From Apoderus coryli (taxonomy: Eukaryota; Arthropoda; Insecta; Coleoptera; Attelabidae), in the NCBI GenBank assembly GCA_911728435.2, contig OU452204.1, positions 9,672,001 to 9,736,000 of the forward strand: a stretch of 64,000 bases of DNA, given 5' to 3'. Below the pieces are notes generated by a model. The model saw only the letters and a program-made list of their open reading frames with translations, was not told the DNA's origin and ran no database searches. The translations under genes were made by a program, and so were the position numbers. This document shows, piece after piece, positions 43,430 through 55,618 of this stretch. How positions within the stretch are numbered: position 1 is the stretch's first letter; each line of letters opens with the position of its first letter.

Positions 43430-43560
43430 TATCGCAGGGTTAAAGTGATTCTAACTAAAATCCTACGATTCCTCCAAACTCATATACTAAAATTTAGCTT
43501 AATTGGTTGAAGCGTTTAGGGGCTATGGTAGAAGAATTTATACAGGCCACACATATGCTA
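43430..43560 (+). repeat. CTTCCATCTGGAAG repeat family, partial copy 3
   Basis: It keeps the AACTAAAATCCTACG, CTCCAAACTCATATACTA, AATTGGTTGAAGCG and GGGGCTATGG portion and ends before the hairpin. Confidence 0.5.
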
Positions 43561-44239
43561 TTTTTGCAAATATCATCACTAAAACTGCAAATTTGTTGCA
43601 AGTTTTCTCTAAAATTGTATTGCATAACAACAAAAAATAATACAAATTTTTTGAGTTATTGAGTAATGAGTATATACATTTGTTTTGACGAAATAAAAGT
43701 GCAGTTAGCGCCCATTAAGGAAATGGCCTTGAACTTGCCCACACAGATAGTAGCTGTGTTATAATGTTTTTAAATGTCACATCAATATTACTACGTTCTC
43801 GTTCTTTCTTTCTGTCGTTTTTATTTCAATTAATATTATTCCTAGCGTTTATACGATTTCGTATTTGGCCTTCAATATTACATTTTCAGTAAGATCAAAT
43901 TTAGTGTTAGTAATGGAACGTGCAAAGTGAAAATAATTAATGTCGGAGAGGAGACCTAACGAACAAGCAAATACGTTCCATCTTGTGACTATCACAGACT
44001 AAAAATACAGGTATGACGATTGTGTATGAACTTACTTACAGAACAAGCGCCACTTAGATGTTTTTGACCACTTTGTTGTTCGAACTCTAATAAAGGAAAT
44101 TAGCGCTGACGGTATTAAACCTGAAAGAAGAAAATCAGATGCCGTTTTCAATATTCGACCACTAACAAATCTGGAAATTTATTGGATGACTCCATTATTG
44201 TTGAGCCCCATTCACGGCTAACTAGAACAGAACGTGGAA
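43561..44239. other. Intergenic, nothing recognised
   Basis: No gene. The part nearest 44240 may be decayed LINE sequence. Confidence 0.35.
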
Positions 44240-44730
44240 GGAGGCTATAGTAATAATTCTACAGAAACCAGGTGGTAAGGACCTGAAGTTCCCCCAGAAC
44301 TACAGACCTATCAGTATACTGTAGCAGCAGAATTATCATCTGGACATTGAGATAAGTCTCAGACAAACTATCAGCCATTCCTGATGAGAAGTTCGTCTTC
44401 AGAGAAAGTCACAGCATTGAGCTACAGCTGCTCACATTGGTGGAACAAACAGCTCAAAGGCTTAGCAGAAGACAGGCTACGGGCATTTTGCGCTTAGACG
44501 TGGCCAGAGCGTTCGACAGAGCAATACATACTGGATATACAATGTGAGCACCTCTCGGAGCCCAGGACATTGGAGCACAACACTCTAGCGCTGTACGCGG
44601 CCAACACTGCATAGCTAGCAGCCGCTGTCGAAGAATTTGTTACTAGATATCTTCGAACTGCTGCCGATGACTTCATGGAATCGTGTGCGAAATGGAAAAT
44701 CAAGTCAACGCGGAGACGAGTAAATTAATA
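44240..44730 (+). pseudogene. Jockey/BS-type LINE RT relic
   Basis: The plus strand reads IVIILQKPGGKDLKFPQNYR and PISIL, then after changes of frame FRESHSIELQLLTLVEQTAQ, LDVARAFDRA and later LALYAANTA in the place of the YADDT box. The catalytic Asp pair is therefore lost. Several stops and an internal deletion are present. Confidence 0.7.
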
Positions 44731-44985
44731 CCCATCAGGACAAGAAAAATCACTCAACACACTAACATAATTTATTTCTATTCTAATCAGTTCCTGTATA
44801 GTTTATCCAACTTTAATCTAAAATATATAAAATTAGCGATTCTACCGGGGCTATCCGTTCCCATGCCTCTTTACATTAGAAATGGACATCGAATGCAGCG
44901 TTCTTTTAATACATTTCTCCCTCGTATATAAGACGTATAATAAATCGTGCCTCCCAAAGGACACCGACAGTATTAAAAATAACTA

Positions 44986-45325
44986 TAGTGACTGACAAAA
45001 GTATTGGGTTCATGATTAATCGAAAAACAAAGGATTACGAGTTTGCAAATAAATTTAATATGAATGAAACAAATAATTTTTGGCAACGTGTTATTTTCTC
45101 AGATTAATCTAAATATAATCGGATGGACATCATATGGTATGGCGAAGACTTAATGTGGAATTTGCGAAAAAAAATTGTGTCCGACAGTAAAACACGGTGG
45201 CAGAATATTGTAACCATGATCTGTTCAATAGTTTTTCTTAGATTAATAAAATGAAAGAAGATCTATCATATTAAATAATCATTTTTAATAATACCTCAAG
45301 TGGATGAAACTTTTTGCAGTCACTA
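44986..45325 (+). mobile_element. Short Tc1-type element (MITE-like deletion derivative)
   Basis: The ends TATAGTGACTG...CAAAAGT and its inverse (ACTTTTTGCAGTCACTATA) face each other, flanked by TA. Inside, NFWQRVIFSD and VSDSKTRW-like strings are the first catalytic region of a Tc1 transposase with stops. About 340 bp remain. Confidence 0.6.
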
Positions 45326-45358
45326 TATCAGGCACCGCCGGTATTAGGTTGCGTTTTT

Positions 45359-45450
45359 AGTAGATTTTTAAAAAAAATCTAACTATTCAGGAGATCGACA
45401 CAACCGAAATTTTGAAAAATTTTTATGCAGTACTTCATTTTATGACCCCT

Positions 45451-45494
<44 letters not shown>

Positions 45495-46071
45495 GATATA
45501 GAAACTTTGCGTCACGTTCTAGGCCGCATTTTTTGACCAATCGAAACAAAATTTGGTTAAAAAATCGGCTAGGTCATGGAATCGCGTGAGTTCGTTGGCG
45601 ATTGAAATCGGAGAGCTAAATTCAGAATGGCGGCCTGTCAAAGTTTTAAAAAAATCATATTTTTTTCATTGTTAATAGAAAATACCGATGTTACATATCA
45701 AATGATAGAGCACTTAAATCTCTACAATGTTTATTTGGAGAGTTTTTTCATCGCTGGCATATTTAAGTAAATGTAAGTCAATATAAAGTAACAAAAAATA
45801 AAAAAAATATCATCACCCGCTATACCTGTAATTATTTTGACAAATAAACACCTGTGAAATAACAATAAGACCGTACTTACGTATGTATTATACTATAATG
45901 GGTATTTCAATTAAAATAACTGTCAATATGACACTTTGTTATATTTGGCGACTGTCAGAATATTCCATTATTTGTTTATTAATAGTGGGTGTCAGTGGTA
46001 GACTAAGTATAAATAAAAAATACATAAATCAAAAATCTACTTTTCCGACTGGCTGCCATCGGGATTTTTTT
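45359..46071 (+). repeat. Dispersed 0.73-kb repeat, copy 3 of 3
   Basis: Same start (AGTAGATTTTTAAAA) and end (CATCGGGATTTTTTT) as copy 1. It lacks about 35 bp just before the (TA)n tract (about 45455-45492). It also lies next to oligo-T, again suggesting T-rich targets. Confidence 0.85.
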
Positions 46072-46236
46072 ATAAGGCAGTAGCGATACCAGTGACACGA
46101 GCGGAACACGTTTGTTTTCGTTTTGAGCGGGACTTATTTTGTGACAAGTGTAAGTATATAATATAATATTTGTTTTTAAAAATATTTTTAAAATGGCAAA
46201 ACAGTTATACATTTAACATTCAATGTTTTTACATAA

Positions 46237-46390
46237 AGGATTTTTAAAATATCGTAGGACATGTATTGTTATGAAAAGTAAAAAGGGTGCGCCTGTGGAC
46301 GGCGGCGATCGGTATTGACTTTACAAAGGGATATGGAGCTGTGATTTTTTATGTCATTTCAAACTAATATTGGAAAGACTATACCGTCTA
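46237..46390 (+). repeat. Dispersed repeat, copy 2 (see 1797-1950)
   Basis: Aligns with 1797-1950 from GGATTTTTAAAATATCG onward. Non-coding. Confidence 0.65.
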
Positions 46391-47757
46391 ACACCTGATA
46401 AAGTACCGAATAGTAAAAAAAGGTGCCTACTGCGTACAATATGAAATGTAAGTAATACCTAGTTATGCAACTGCAATATAAGTGAAGGTTGTGTGATATC
46501 TGATAGCAGTACAATGTGATTCATAATATTTACTGCCGCAGGCGTCTGGGTTTTTTTTAATTTTATCAGTAGATATCACATTCCAGAAATAATATGAAAA
46601 TAAAATGAAACAGGTGGGCGGCGAGTTGGAATATTACACAGATGAATTAATCTACCTACTTACACTCATCAGATTATGGTGAAAAATATGCTATTTCAAA
46701 CAAACTGGGGCCCGCGAGGTACGAATAACTCCGCATACAAAAAAATATGTTTTTCTTTATTTTGTTAATAATGACCAGGGGTTGTAAATATTTCAATATT
46801 AATTATTATTATTAATTATTTTGTACACATTTACATATCTTCCTGCGCCTGAATATGATTTAGTCGAAAAACTTAGGTACCTACGTCTTATTAAAATTAA
46901 CATTTACGACATTTCTATGTCGGTAAAACCGAAAATGCAGCAAGTTTAAAAATTCTCACTTAACTCACAAACTCTCTGGTATTCAGTCATTTTAACTTTT
47001 ACGATGTGACATACGGATTTTGTCTAGATCAGCGTAATAATATCCGCATTGCGAGAATAAAACAAAAATCCTGCCTACGTTTTGTTTCTGGATTTGGGAA
47101 ATTTTGTCCAGTATCTTACAAACTCAGTAATTGCTGTGTATGAGGTATGAGTGACAGAAGAATACTCCACTTTTGGTTCTTTATTATAGAGTGCTGAGAG
47201 ACTCGATATCTTACGCAAAAATTAAGGTATATAGGACAGATATTCACAACTTGAACTTGACATACAGGGGATTGTTAACGTTACCACAGCATAAAACTGA
47301 TATGGCGATTGTACAATGACATTCCTGAAAATTTTAAACAATGGCCTTTAACCCTTAAGTTGCAAAACTTGTTTTTATCGTTTTTTGATTGTTTATATGG
47401 GCATAAGGTTTAAAGGCAGTTTAGACACATGGGAAAAATATTTAAAAAAAAAAGGAATTGTAATATTTGAAAAATTTCAAAAAAAATGGTGGTAGCTATA
47501 ACTAACAAGGAACCTTTACGATCAGCAACACAGTTTTTATTTGATGTATTACTTTAGCTTTAACTGGTAGCTAGAGCTACCATGGTATTTAGCTACCAGT
47601 AAAAACCTAACGACATCGACAGTTGAATTACACCTAAAATAATGTATCAAATTGCACCATGGTACTATAGCAATTTATGTTCTTATAACAAGTTGGCCCA
47701 AATGTTTATAAAAATCTATTGCCACTTGTTTTAAATGTAACATACTGTACCTACTGC
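46391..47757. other. Intergenic, nothing recognised
   Basis: AT-rich with no supported feature. A few words from LINE C-termini may be hidden near 47000-47330, but they are too decayed to call. Confidence 0.35.
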
Positions 47758-48593
47758 CAGTGGCGGCTTTAAGGAGAGGGCGCAGGGGGCGCGCGCCCCT
47801 CCCAACGATCGATCCGTGGTTTTACAAAATATTAAATATTTAGAAAATGACAATGAATTCATCCATATAGAAATAGATAAATTGCATATATATTTTTGAA
47901 TGCAGCACCCGGTCTATAATATTTTTAACAGGTCTGACTGCTCTTGGTCTATTAATGCGGATTCTAAGAGCGGCGTCTTTGTCCTTGTCGGCTTCGTGCT
48001 CCACAAACCAATGTTGCAGTTGCTTCTAGTTCAACACAAAATCAAAATACGTGGACACAGAACTTGGCGAATAATTAAAATACGATATCGGCGCATTTTT
48101 AACGAAAATTGTACGTTGACTATTTCTGTAGCAACGGCAGAAAGAAGCTTGATTAATTAAAAGTCATAATAGCTTTATTATATGTTCATAGAAATATTGA
48201 AATAAACATTGTAAGTGAAAGTAACCGATTTGCCAACCAAAAAAGAAGATTAGATTTTACAATTTAACTTTTAGATTTTATGATTTTATTTCGTATGAAC
48301 ACTTATGTATATGCTTTTATTTTATTTTTGTTTTATGTATTTTGTTTTTGTGTGATACACGAGTTGTTTCAGTTTAGTTTGATTTTTTTTTGTTTCCATT
48401 TTCCAATTTAGAATTGTTTAGTTTCTTTTAATATAGGTACCTATAAAAAAGTTAACAAACGTATTTCCTTTTAATTTTAGCTTTTCCTCATACGTGAAAA
48501 TTTACCATTTTTTTTCAAGCATATTCAATATAGTTTAAGATTTGACCTTTCGGGATGCGCCCCCCTCAAATTCGAATCCTAAAGCCGCCACTG
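47758..48593 (+). mobile_element. hAT element, internally deleted, perfect 8-bp target duplication
   Basis: The terminal repeats CAGTGGCGGCTTTAAGGA and TCCTAAAGCCGCCACTG are inverted. CCTACTGC flanks both ends (47750-47757 and 48594-48601). The 836-bp interior keeps a scrap of transposase at 47900-48160 ending ENCTLTISVATAERSLIN, the hAT dimerisation signature. The catalytic part is gone, so it can move only with help from an autonomous relative. Confidence 0.88.
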
Positions 48594-49031
48594 CCTACTG
48601 CAAAAATCGCCTAAAAAAATCCATATTTTTTCGAAATAAGTAAAAAAAAAATTTGATGTGTTTCACAAAGTTGGGTTATGAAGTGGTTTCCTTATGAGAC
48701 TATTTGTTTTTACTCTCAAACTAGGTCAAATTTTACTACTTAAATGACATTTATTAGTATGTATATACATCAGTAATACTTATATATTTATTTTGTATTT
48801 TTTCCTTGAATATATTTTGCGCAACACACTTACAAAAAACAAAAACACCTGTTTTTCCGTAAATATGATGTTCCGTGAGGCGCACTGGTAGATAGATATA
48901 CCTATATACCATCAAACACGTGTCAATGGATTTTGAGGCGCATTTCACGGCGCACCGGTATCAAAATATACCAGTTGAACTTAATGTCTCAAAATATAGG
49001 AATAACGATCGAAATAGGTGTGAGTGCCTAC

Positions 49032-49700
49032 CAGTGGCGGTTCGTCAGGGCAGGCAACGCAGGCAATGCCTGCTCAGATTTGATTTGATCGAGCGACATT
49101 TTTATATTAGTAATGATTCTATGTATATACTATTATTTTTTTTAATGTGAAAACTGCTCTAATTTTGGTAATTTGTTATATTAATCTCATATCTCACTAC
49201 TCCCTACTACCGCACCGTCACCCTGCGATTAAAGAGTTTGAGTTCCTATTAGGCGCATCAATGAGACGCCACTCCTCACAACAGCAATATAGCAGTGATA
49301 ATGTCATACCCATCCCGCATGTAGTTTAGAATGAACTGTTAACCTTCAACCGCTCAGTCTAAACTAGGTGCAGGCACTTAGGCAGATGCCTGCTTCTTAT
49401 TAATATACACGCATATTATTGCATATAAGTTTGTATTGGAGAATTTACAAAAAATTCCCTAGCAGCAGGAAATCAAATGTAGGGTTTATAAGTTTTCATA
49501 CTAAATCAGATAATATAAATATAAAAATAAAAACAAAAAAATATAAAAATAAAAAAAATAAAGATTTACCTTACGAAACCCGTATATTAACGCGTTCTTT
49601 TTTACCTTGATAATTTTCTACTTTTCATCTAAGGCGCAATTATCGTCATGTACATTTTATATAATGCCTGCCTAATTAAAATACCCACGAGCCGCCACTG
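49032..49700. mobile_element. hAT-type MITE, perfect 8-bp target duplication
   Basis: The ends CAGTGGCGGTTCGTC and GAGCCGCCACTG form inverted termini. GTGCCTAC flanks both sides (49024-49031 and 49701-49708). The 669-bp interior has no transposase. Close to the ends are GGCAGGCAACGCAGGCA-type repeats. Same terminal signature as the element at 47758, though the interiors differ. Confidence 0.88.
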
Positions 49701-49708
49701 GTGCCTAC

Positions 49709-50878
49709 TAGCTATAGCTACCTATACAACTTAAAGGGTTAATAAGATTCAAAGCTAATTTTAAAAAAATGCCATCTGATATATTAATATTAGGTATAAG
49801 GATATACATATGTAAATGTATGCGCGGTTTGTTGGATTTGCGACTGATGAAATTGGGTTCAGTACCTATATTTTTTTGTTTTAGTTTTTTTTCTTTTAAG
49901 CCATTATGTCAATAATTTGAAAAAATAGTCCATTCTTAAGTGGAGTTGCAAATAAAAGTCAAATCTCCACAAAAATTAATTTCTATAGAAATCCATAATT
50001 ATAGTCCAAACATGCTTCGGAACCTAACCTAGTTCCATCATCAGTGGCAGAAAGGAGAAACTTAACATAATTATCAATCTAGTGTATTTTTTAAATTTTT
50101 AAAGATCACCCTTATGGAAGTTTTTTTTTTGATATATTGTATTAATAAAATAAAAAACAAAATTAAGGAAAACTATATATATCTATTATTTTGATTTTAA
50201 TTTCTTTTTGTAGATCAATTAGTATTTTAATTTTTTTATCTGCTCAAATTCGATTTTTTTTTGTATTTCTTGGAGACCAGACTAGACTGATTCTGGTTCC
50301 CTTTTGCGTTACATTTGCAATGCGTCATTGTTGTTCTATTTTGTTAATGAATTAACATTAATTTGTTTGTAATTCATTGTATATATGTTACGAAGATTAT
50401 TGCGCATATAAAATTATTGTTATATACAGGGTATCCCAGAATAACGTGGACATAGGACAACCACTTATTGCCGACATCAAAATAACTAGATTTAAGTAAA
50501 CATACCTTAGAAAAATAACCAATATTTTTTTAGATATTTTATGCTGAAGGTTTTTACTAATATAGTAATTTGTAATTCCACATTATAAACATTAAATTTA
50601 CTAAATCAGTTGCGTTCGAATGTGGTATAAAGGACCTTATAATAGCCTAAAACTGTTACGCCACTGGAAACAGTGCATATTTTAGAGTAGTTTTTAACTC
50701 TGCTATCAATTTTAAATAAAACAGTTTTCTTTTTAAAATATAATTCAAATCTGAGTTTTCTATAGGTATCGAGCATAAATATAACAATAAATCAAGCACA
50801 AATTTCAAAAACCATATCAATATTATTTCATAGTGATGAAAATATTAACATTATTTTGTTTAGGCAGATGATAAATAA
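49709..50878. other. Intergenic, with one hammerhead-like module
   Basis: Non-coding apart from the module at 50014-50044 and a mariner-like end (ACAGGGTATCCCAGAATAAC, about 50426-50445) without a partner. Confidence 0.4.
50014..50044 (-). ncRNA. Hammerhead-ribozyme-like module E
   Basis: The minus strand has CTGATGA, an extra T, stem GGAAC/GTTCC with an 8-nt loop, then GAAGC (GAAA changed to GAAG), then ATGTT. First stem: GCCA with TGGA (3 bp). The altered third position of the GAAA box should disable a hammerhead. Confidence 0.4.
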
Positions 50879-52343
50879 ACAAGGCAAGGGTTATTCCAAT
50901 CTACAAAAATAAAGGATCGGTTGATGATCCCAGTAACTATCGACCAATATCGATCTTGCCAATTTTTTCGAAAATCTTTGAGTCTATTATTAAAAATCAA
51001 ATAACTGAATATTTTGAAGCAAATAATCTCTTTATGCAAGGTCAATATGGCTTTCGTAATAAGAGATCTACTACTCTTGCAATTAATAACCTTTTGGACT
51101 ATGTTTCGGATGGCATGGAGCGGGGCTCTGACACCTTTGCTTCCTTTTGTGACCTCACTAAGGCTTTTGACTGTGTCTCACACGATATACTTCTTCAGAA
51201 ACTCTCTTACTATAACTTTGATGTTGACAGTGTTGCCTTGGTTGGCTCTTATCTCAGCGATCGTTTTCAGCACGTTTTGTATGGGGGACGATACTCGGAG
51301 AGACGAAGGGTTGGACGGGGTGTGCCCCAGGGGTCGGTTTTGGGACCTTTATTGTTTTTAATATACGTAAATGATTTATACAAATTTCAAGAAGAGTCAA
51401 ATATAATCCTCTTTGCTGACGACACAACTAGTCTGATTAGATATCGATCAAACGACCCTTTAGGGGAGTTGGTTAATGCTGTTGAGACTGACATAGGCAA
51501 TTGGTTTCTGGCAAATGAACTGAGCTTGAATCAGGCTAAAACTCAGAGCATGAACTTTACATTGCGTTCTGCGCCTATCGATCTTCAGAGCGATGTTCGC
51601 GTGAAGTTCCTTGGGGTTCATCTTGATCCTAAATTAACCTGGGAGAGTCATGTTCGAGAACTTGGGTGCTCGCTGTCCAGGGTCATATATCTGATCAGAA
51701 GGCTTGCGCAGAGTGTTTCAATCGCCAGTCTGTTGACGGTATATCATGGTTATTTTGTTTCCCGTATGTCGTATGGTATTTTGAACTGGGGACATAGTTC
51801 CCAAGCTACAGAGGAGATGTTTACGTACAATATTGGGGCTCGGTTGGCGTGACTGCTGTAGAAAGTATTTTGTTGAACATGGACTACTTACTTTGCCTTC
51901 CTTGTACATCTTAAACTGTCTTGGCTACATTCGAACCAATGCCTCGCATTTCACTCTACACTCTGATATTCATAATTATGGTACGCGAAATCGCAATAAC
52001 ATATTGCCTGAATTTCATCGCCTATTGAGGACTAGGAAAGGTTCTGACTATTATTGTGTCAAATTTTATAATAAGCTGCCGTCTCACATAAAGAACCTTG
52101 GTGAAGTCCAATTTACCAAATGTATTAAATCATTTTTGATATCTCAAGCTTTTTATACCTTTGAGGACTATTTCAGAAGCGATATTGTAAGATTTTAGTT
52201 TGTTTTATGTTGTTGCTATTTTAATTTGTTTGTAAGCCTTTCTTTGTTGCTGTAACTTGGATTGTTTAATTTTTGTTCTTTTATGACGTACTATACATGT
52301 TATGTAACATAAGATGGTGAAGAAATATATCTATCTATCTATC
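50879..52343 (+). pseudogene. LINE reverse transcriptase, long but frameshifted
   Basis: From about 50881 the plus strand gives a continuous RT: VIPIYKNKGSVDDPSNYRPI, then GQYGFRNKRSTT, FCDLTKAFDCVSHDILLQK, GVPQGSVLGPLLFLIYVNDL, ILFADDTTSLI (both catalytic Asp kept), VKFLGVHLDPKLTWESHV and SRMSYGILNWG. At about 51840 a deletion or frameshift moves the frame. The C-terminal part (RDCCRKYFVEHGLLTLPSLY, then YGTRNRNNI) follows in 51833-52198. The 5' part (endonuclease, first ORF) is missing. The tail is an ATCT microsatellite (about 52327-52343), as in several jockey/CR1-like families. Fairly young copy. Confidence 0.88.
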
Positions 52344-52929
52344 AACAATCCTTGAAAACATAAAACCCATTAAATTGCCTTTACAAATTCAATTTAAAAA
52401 TGAAAAAGGTCACATAAGTTTTGGCACAATAATTGAAAACATTCTTTATTTCTTCAACCTTAAAGCTGCTACACATTAGCAGGCAAATTTTTTCCAAATT
52501 TAACATCACTAGTAGCAAGACTTTCGCACTTGCCAGCGATAGATATACCTACTGAAATGTACGTCTCCTTTTTACCAAGAAATGTGTAATCAACGATCCT
52601 TTTCCCTGATATGCGGACCTGTTAAACGGCAGCCTTTAAAACGCAATGTGTGGACACACACTTATTTTTAATATAAAGAAAAATACGGTAGTTAGGTATG
52701 TTATTATCAACCACTCATTATTATACAAGAGAAAATAGTATTGAATATAATCTACCTGCGCACAGTGCTAATTTTGTTTGAAAAGAATACTCTAAGGTAG
52801 GTAGATATATCCAAAGTATTAGGTTTTTCAATGCAGTACCTAATATATTCAAAATAATAATTATTTTTGAAGTACCTACCTATTTGGAAGAGAAATAAAA
52901 TTCACCTAGTCAATTTAATACTTTCAACT
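52344..52929. other. Intergenic, nothing recognised
   Basis: AT-rich, no supported feature. Confidence 0.35.
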
Positions 52930-53350
52930 CGTCGTATTTAACCTTACGCCAACAGGGCGAGTATAGGTAAGTTTCGAAAAACATATATTTTCCTGAAAAT
53001 TATGATGTTTAATTTATTCATAAGCATACTATTGAAGCATCCTTCGTAGAAAAAGTAGTGTGAAACTCGCACGAAATGACGTACCATTTCCTACTCGCCT
53101 GCGGCTCATGATGCAATCGATCATAGGTACTCGTAGGAAATATATTTTGTGCAACGAACATGAAATGACATATATTTCCTACGATAATGATCGTAAATCA
53201 TACGAGTAGGAAATGGTCATTTCATGTGAGTTTCACACTATACTTTTTCTACGACTGTTTTAATGCTTTTGAATATATTAAACATAATTTTTAGGAATAT
53301 ATTTGTTTTTCGAAACTTACCGCTGTTGCCGTAAGCCTAAATATGATAAG
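52930..53350. mobile_element. Foldback element with ~150-bp inverted arms
   Basis: The left arm (about 52932-53085) runs from CTTACGCCAACAG through GGTAAGTTTCGAAAAAC to TAGTGTGAAACT. The right arm (about 53207-53345) is its inverse, with substitutions and a few gaps. Between the arms are further inverted words (TTTCCTACGA). There is no ORF. Related fragments (ACAGTCGTAGAAAATATACT, about 53671-53690) lie downstream. Confidence 0.65.
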
Positions 53351-53951
53351 TTATAGTATTAAATTGTCTAGGTGGTGTTGAAACTATCTTCAGTATCACT
53401 GTTTTTGTGTTTTGAAATTAGCGAAATACTTAATTATAATCATTATTAATTATAAATACCTAAACTGTCAATATTGTGTGTTTGTAATGTCGGCGTTGCT
53501 ATGGTGATTTTTCATGCCTGACGCTACTTTTGTCATTACCAGGAAATTTCCCACTAGTTGCTAGGCAGCTAGTGGGAAATATTATTACGCACGAGTAAAT
53601 GAAAAACAGCATTACAATGTAGGTACTACATTTTCAAATCATGATTGAACATATAATAAAGGCATTTAAAGACAGTCGTAGAAAATATACTAATGTCATT
53701 TTTTCATGTTCGTTGCACAACATACGAGTATTTACTAATTGTTAAAAAACGACCACAAAATTCTAAAGTAACAATATTAAGTAGGTATAAGGATTACCAA
53801 AATATTTTTAATTAGGTACCTACCTAGGTTATTTGAATGTGGATGATGGATGTATTACGTAAAACGATGGCATTAAACCATTATCAGCATACTTTTGAAG
53901 ATAAACTTTAGTGTTTTTGTTTCAATATTATATTTTATATTCCTACTAGGT

Positions 53952-53974
53952 TACCTACCTACCTACCTACCTAT
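53952..53974 (+). repeat. Microsatellite (ACCT)n
   Basis: Five uninterrupted ACCT units. Similar TACC/GGTA runs are frequent across the window. Confidence 0.7.
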
Positions 53975-54439
53975 TCCATCTTCACTGTGAGAATGAATAA
54001 ATGCAAATTGTATTAGGTAGGTACCTTTGATTGTCATCACAAAACAAAACCAGCTGATTATGTGTTTATCTACCTACCTAGTTGTAAGAATAAAAATGAT
54101 ATTAGTGATTATTAGAGAAGTTCGTGGTTAGTGTTGTAGATACCTACTTATAGGTAAGTACCTATATAGGTTGCCATGTGTGATATATTCACACTTATTT
54201 TTTTGGCACAATACAAACACTACGTAATTTACAAAATACAATCACTTCCTACACAAGAGGACATTATCATAGAACAATATTATACACGACATAATTTGCG
54301 ATGTGTGATCCTAGCTGTGTCTTGTGTCTTGTATCGAGTATCGACCGCCGAAAAAATATCAGCGTGTAGCACTGTAGCACACCGGCAGCACGAGCAAAAC
54401 ACGCCGACACGTGATTGGTCGCATAATATCGTCCGACAC

Positions 54440-54785
54440 CATAGCACCACTAGATAAACGCTGGGAATATAGAAAGAGAGGTTCATTGAAATACTAAAAA
54501 TCGAGAGAGTAGCGCAAAATTGGTCTATTAGATTTTTAGCATTGGTTTATTCGCCGGTATTATTGTCTTTATCGTATTTAAATATATTATAATGAATTAT
54601 ACATAAAAGTACAGTATGTTAATGTACTCCCAACATAAAAAGTGCTTTGACTTAATGCCTAAATTGTAAAATTGGTGTATGATTTGTTAAGTGACTAAAA
54701 TTTTGTTGTTTACTTTTTAACCAAGTATTAGTTATTGATTTAATTGCATTTGAATAATTAAATTTTAAAAAGACTTATTTTTAAG
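54440..54785 (+). promoter_or_regulatory. Possible promoter and non-coding first exon of fatty acid synthase
   Basis: A locally GC-richer segment (54340-54470) is followed at 54786 by a strong donor (AAG then GTAAGT) with no coding frame. The fatty acid synthase coding exon at 62662 begins at an acceptor, so a non-coding exon must lie upstream. This is a plausible but unproven place for it, and would make the first intron about 7.9 kb. Confidence 0.25.
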
Positions 54786-55242
54786 GTAAGTTGGACATTA
54801 TTGTGGAATATGTTATTAGATTTCGAAGTTACTAAATTCTTTATACCTATATAGTACAATACTACACCTAAAACTCCTTAGTAAAACAGTGCCACTTAAA
54901 CATTTAGGTTTGAATTTACTCCAAAATAATATATCTTGTTAACAATAACAGCAGTGTAATTAAGTAATTACTTACCTGCTTATAGGCTGAAGTGGAAATA
55001 CGAGGAGACATAGACCAGAATCACTTAGAACATTCTAACCAATTAGAATGCAGTATACCTAGCAGCCTAGCATTTGTTTATATGATACTGCATTTGATTG
55101 GTTAGAATTCTTAAATTTTAAGTTTGCTTGTGTGTAGGGCCTAAAGTTTAAAGGTTTACTGACTGACATTGTTTAACTTTCAACTTAGCTAAAAGCTATT
55201 ATTATTTACTGATTAAAAAATAATTTTCATGACCAATAAGTT
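54786..55242. other. Non-coding sequence downstream of the possible FASN first exon
   Basis: AT-rich with no coding frame. CATTTGATTGGTTAGAATTC near 55090 echoes CATTCTAACCAATTAGAATG near 55030 in inverted form, a small imperfect foldback. Confidence 0.3.
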
Positions 55243-55618
55243 TAAAAAAATATTTCAAAGAAAATGTTCCCGTTTAAAACAGAACCTTTATTCCAAGACA
55301 AAGAAAGAAGTAGTCAAAAATTGTAACAAGGTTCAAGAAAAAATACTATATTAAAATATATATGACATGGGTGAAAATATGTCTGCATCTATCTTCAGAT
55401 CCATCAACCGATATCATGACGAAAACACAACAAACAAATAAAAGACATGTACCTGAAGAAGGCATACTAGCCGAAACGTTATACCTACAGTAACATGAAA
55501 TAAAAAAAAATATTCCAAAGAAAATTTCCTCGTTTAAAACAGAACCTTTATCCCAAGAAAAAGAAAGAAGTAGTCAAAAGTTGTAACAAGGTTCATGAAA
55601 AAAATACAAGATTAAAAT
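55243..55618 (+). repeat. 260-bp direct repeat with a hammerhead-like module between
   Basis: About 115 bp at 55243-55358 (from AAATATTTCAAAGAAAATG to GGTTCAAGAAAAAATAC) repeats at 55503-55618, a period of 260 bp. The unique part between includes module F (55453-55477). So the layout is repeat, ribozyme-like motif, repeat. Confidence 0.7.
55453..55477 (+). ncRNA. Hammerhead-ribozyme-like module F (CTGAAGA variant)
   Basis: CTGAAGA, an extra A, stem GGC/GCC around ATACTA, then GAAAC and GTT. The first box has A in place of T at its fifth position. CTGAAGA with the same trailing GAAACG is a form I have seen commonly in invertebrate repeats. Confidence 0.4.

Noticed and set aside
45883..46212. 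Short open frames on both strands
   Set aside because: They lie in or at the edge of the third copy of the 0.73-kb repeat and recur with that repeat rather than with any gene.
46665..46690. CTGATGA on the minus strand
   Set aside because: No paired stem and no GAAA box downstream.
49845..49870. Another CTGATGA box
   Set aside because: No stem and no GAAAC box follow at the right distance.
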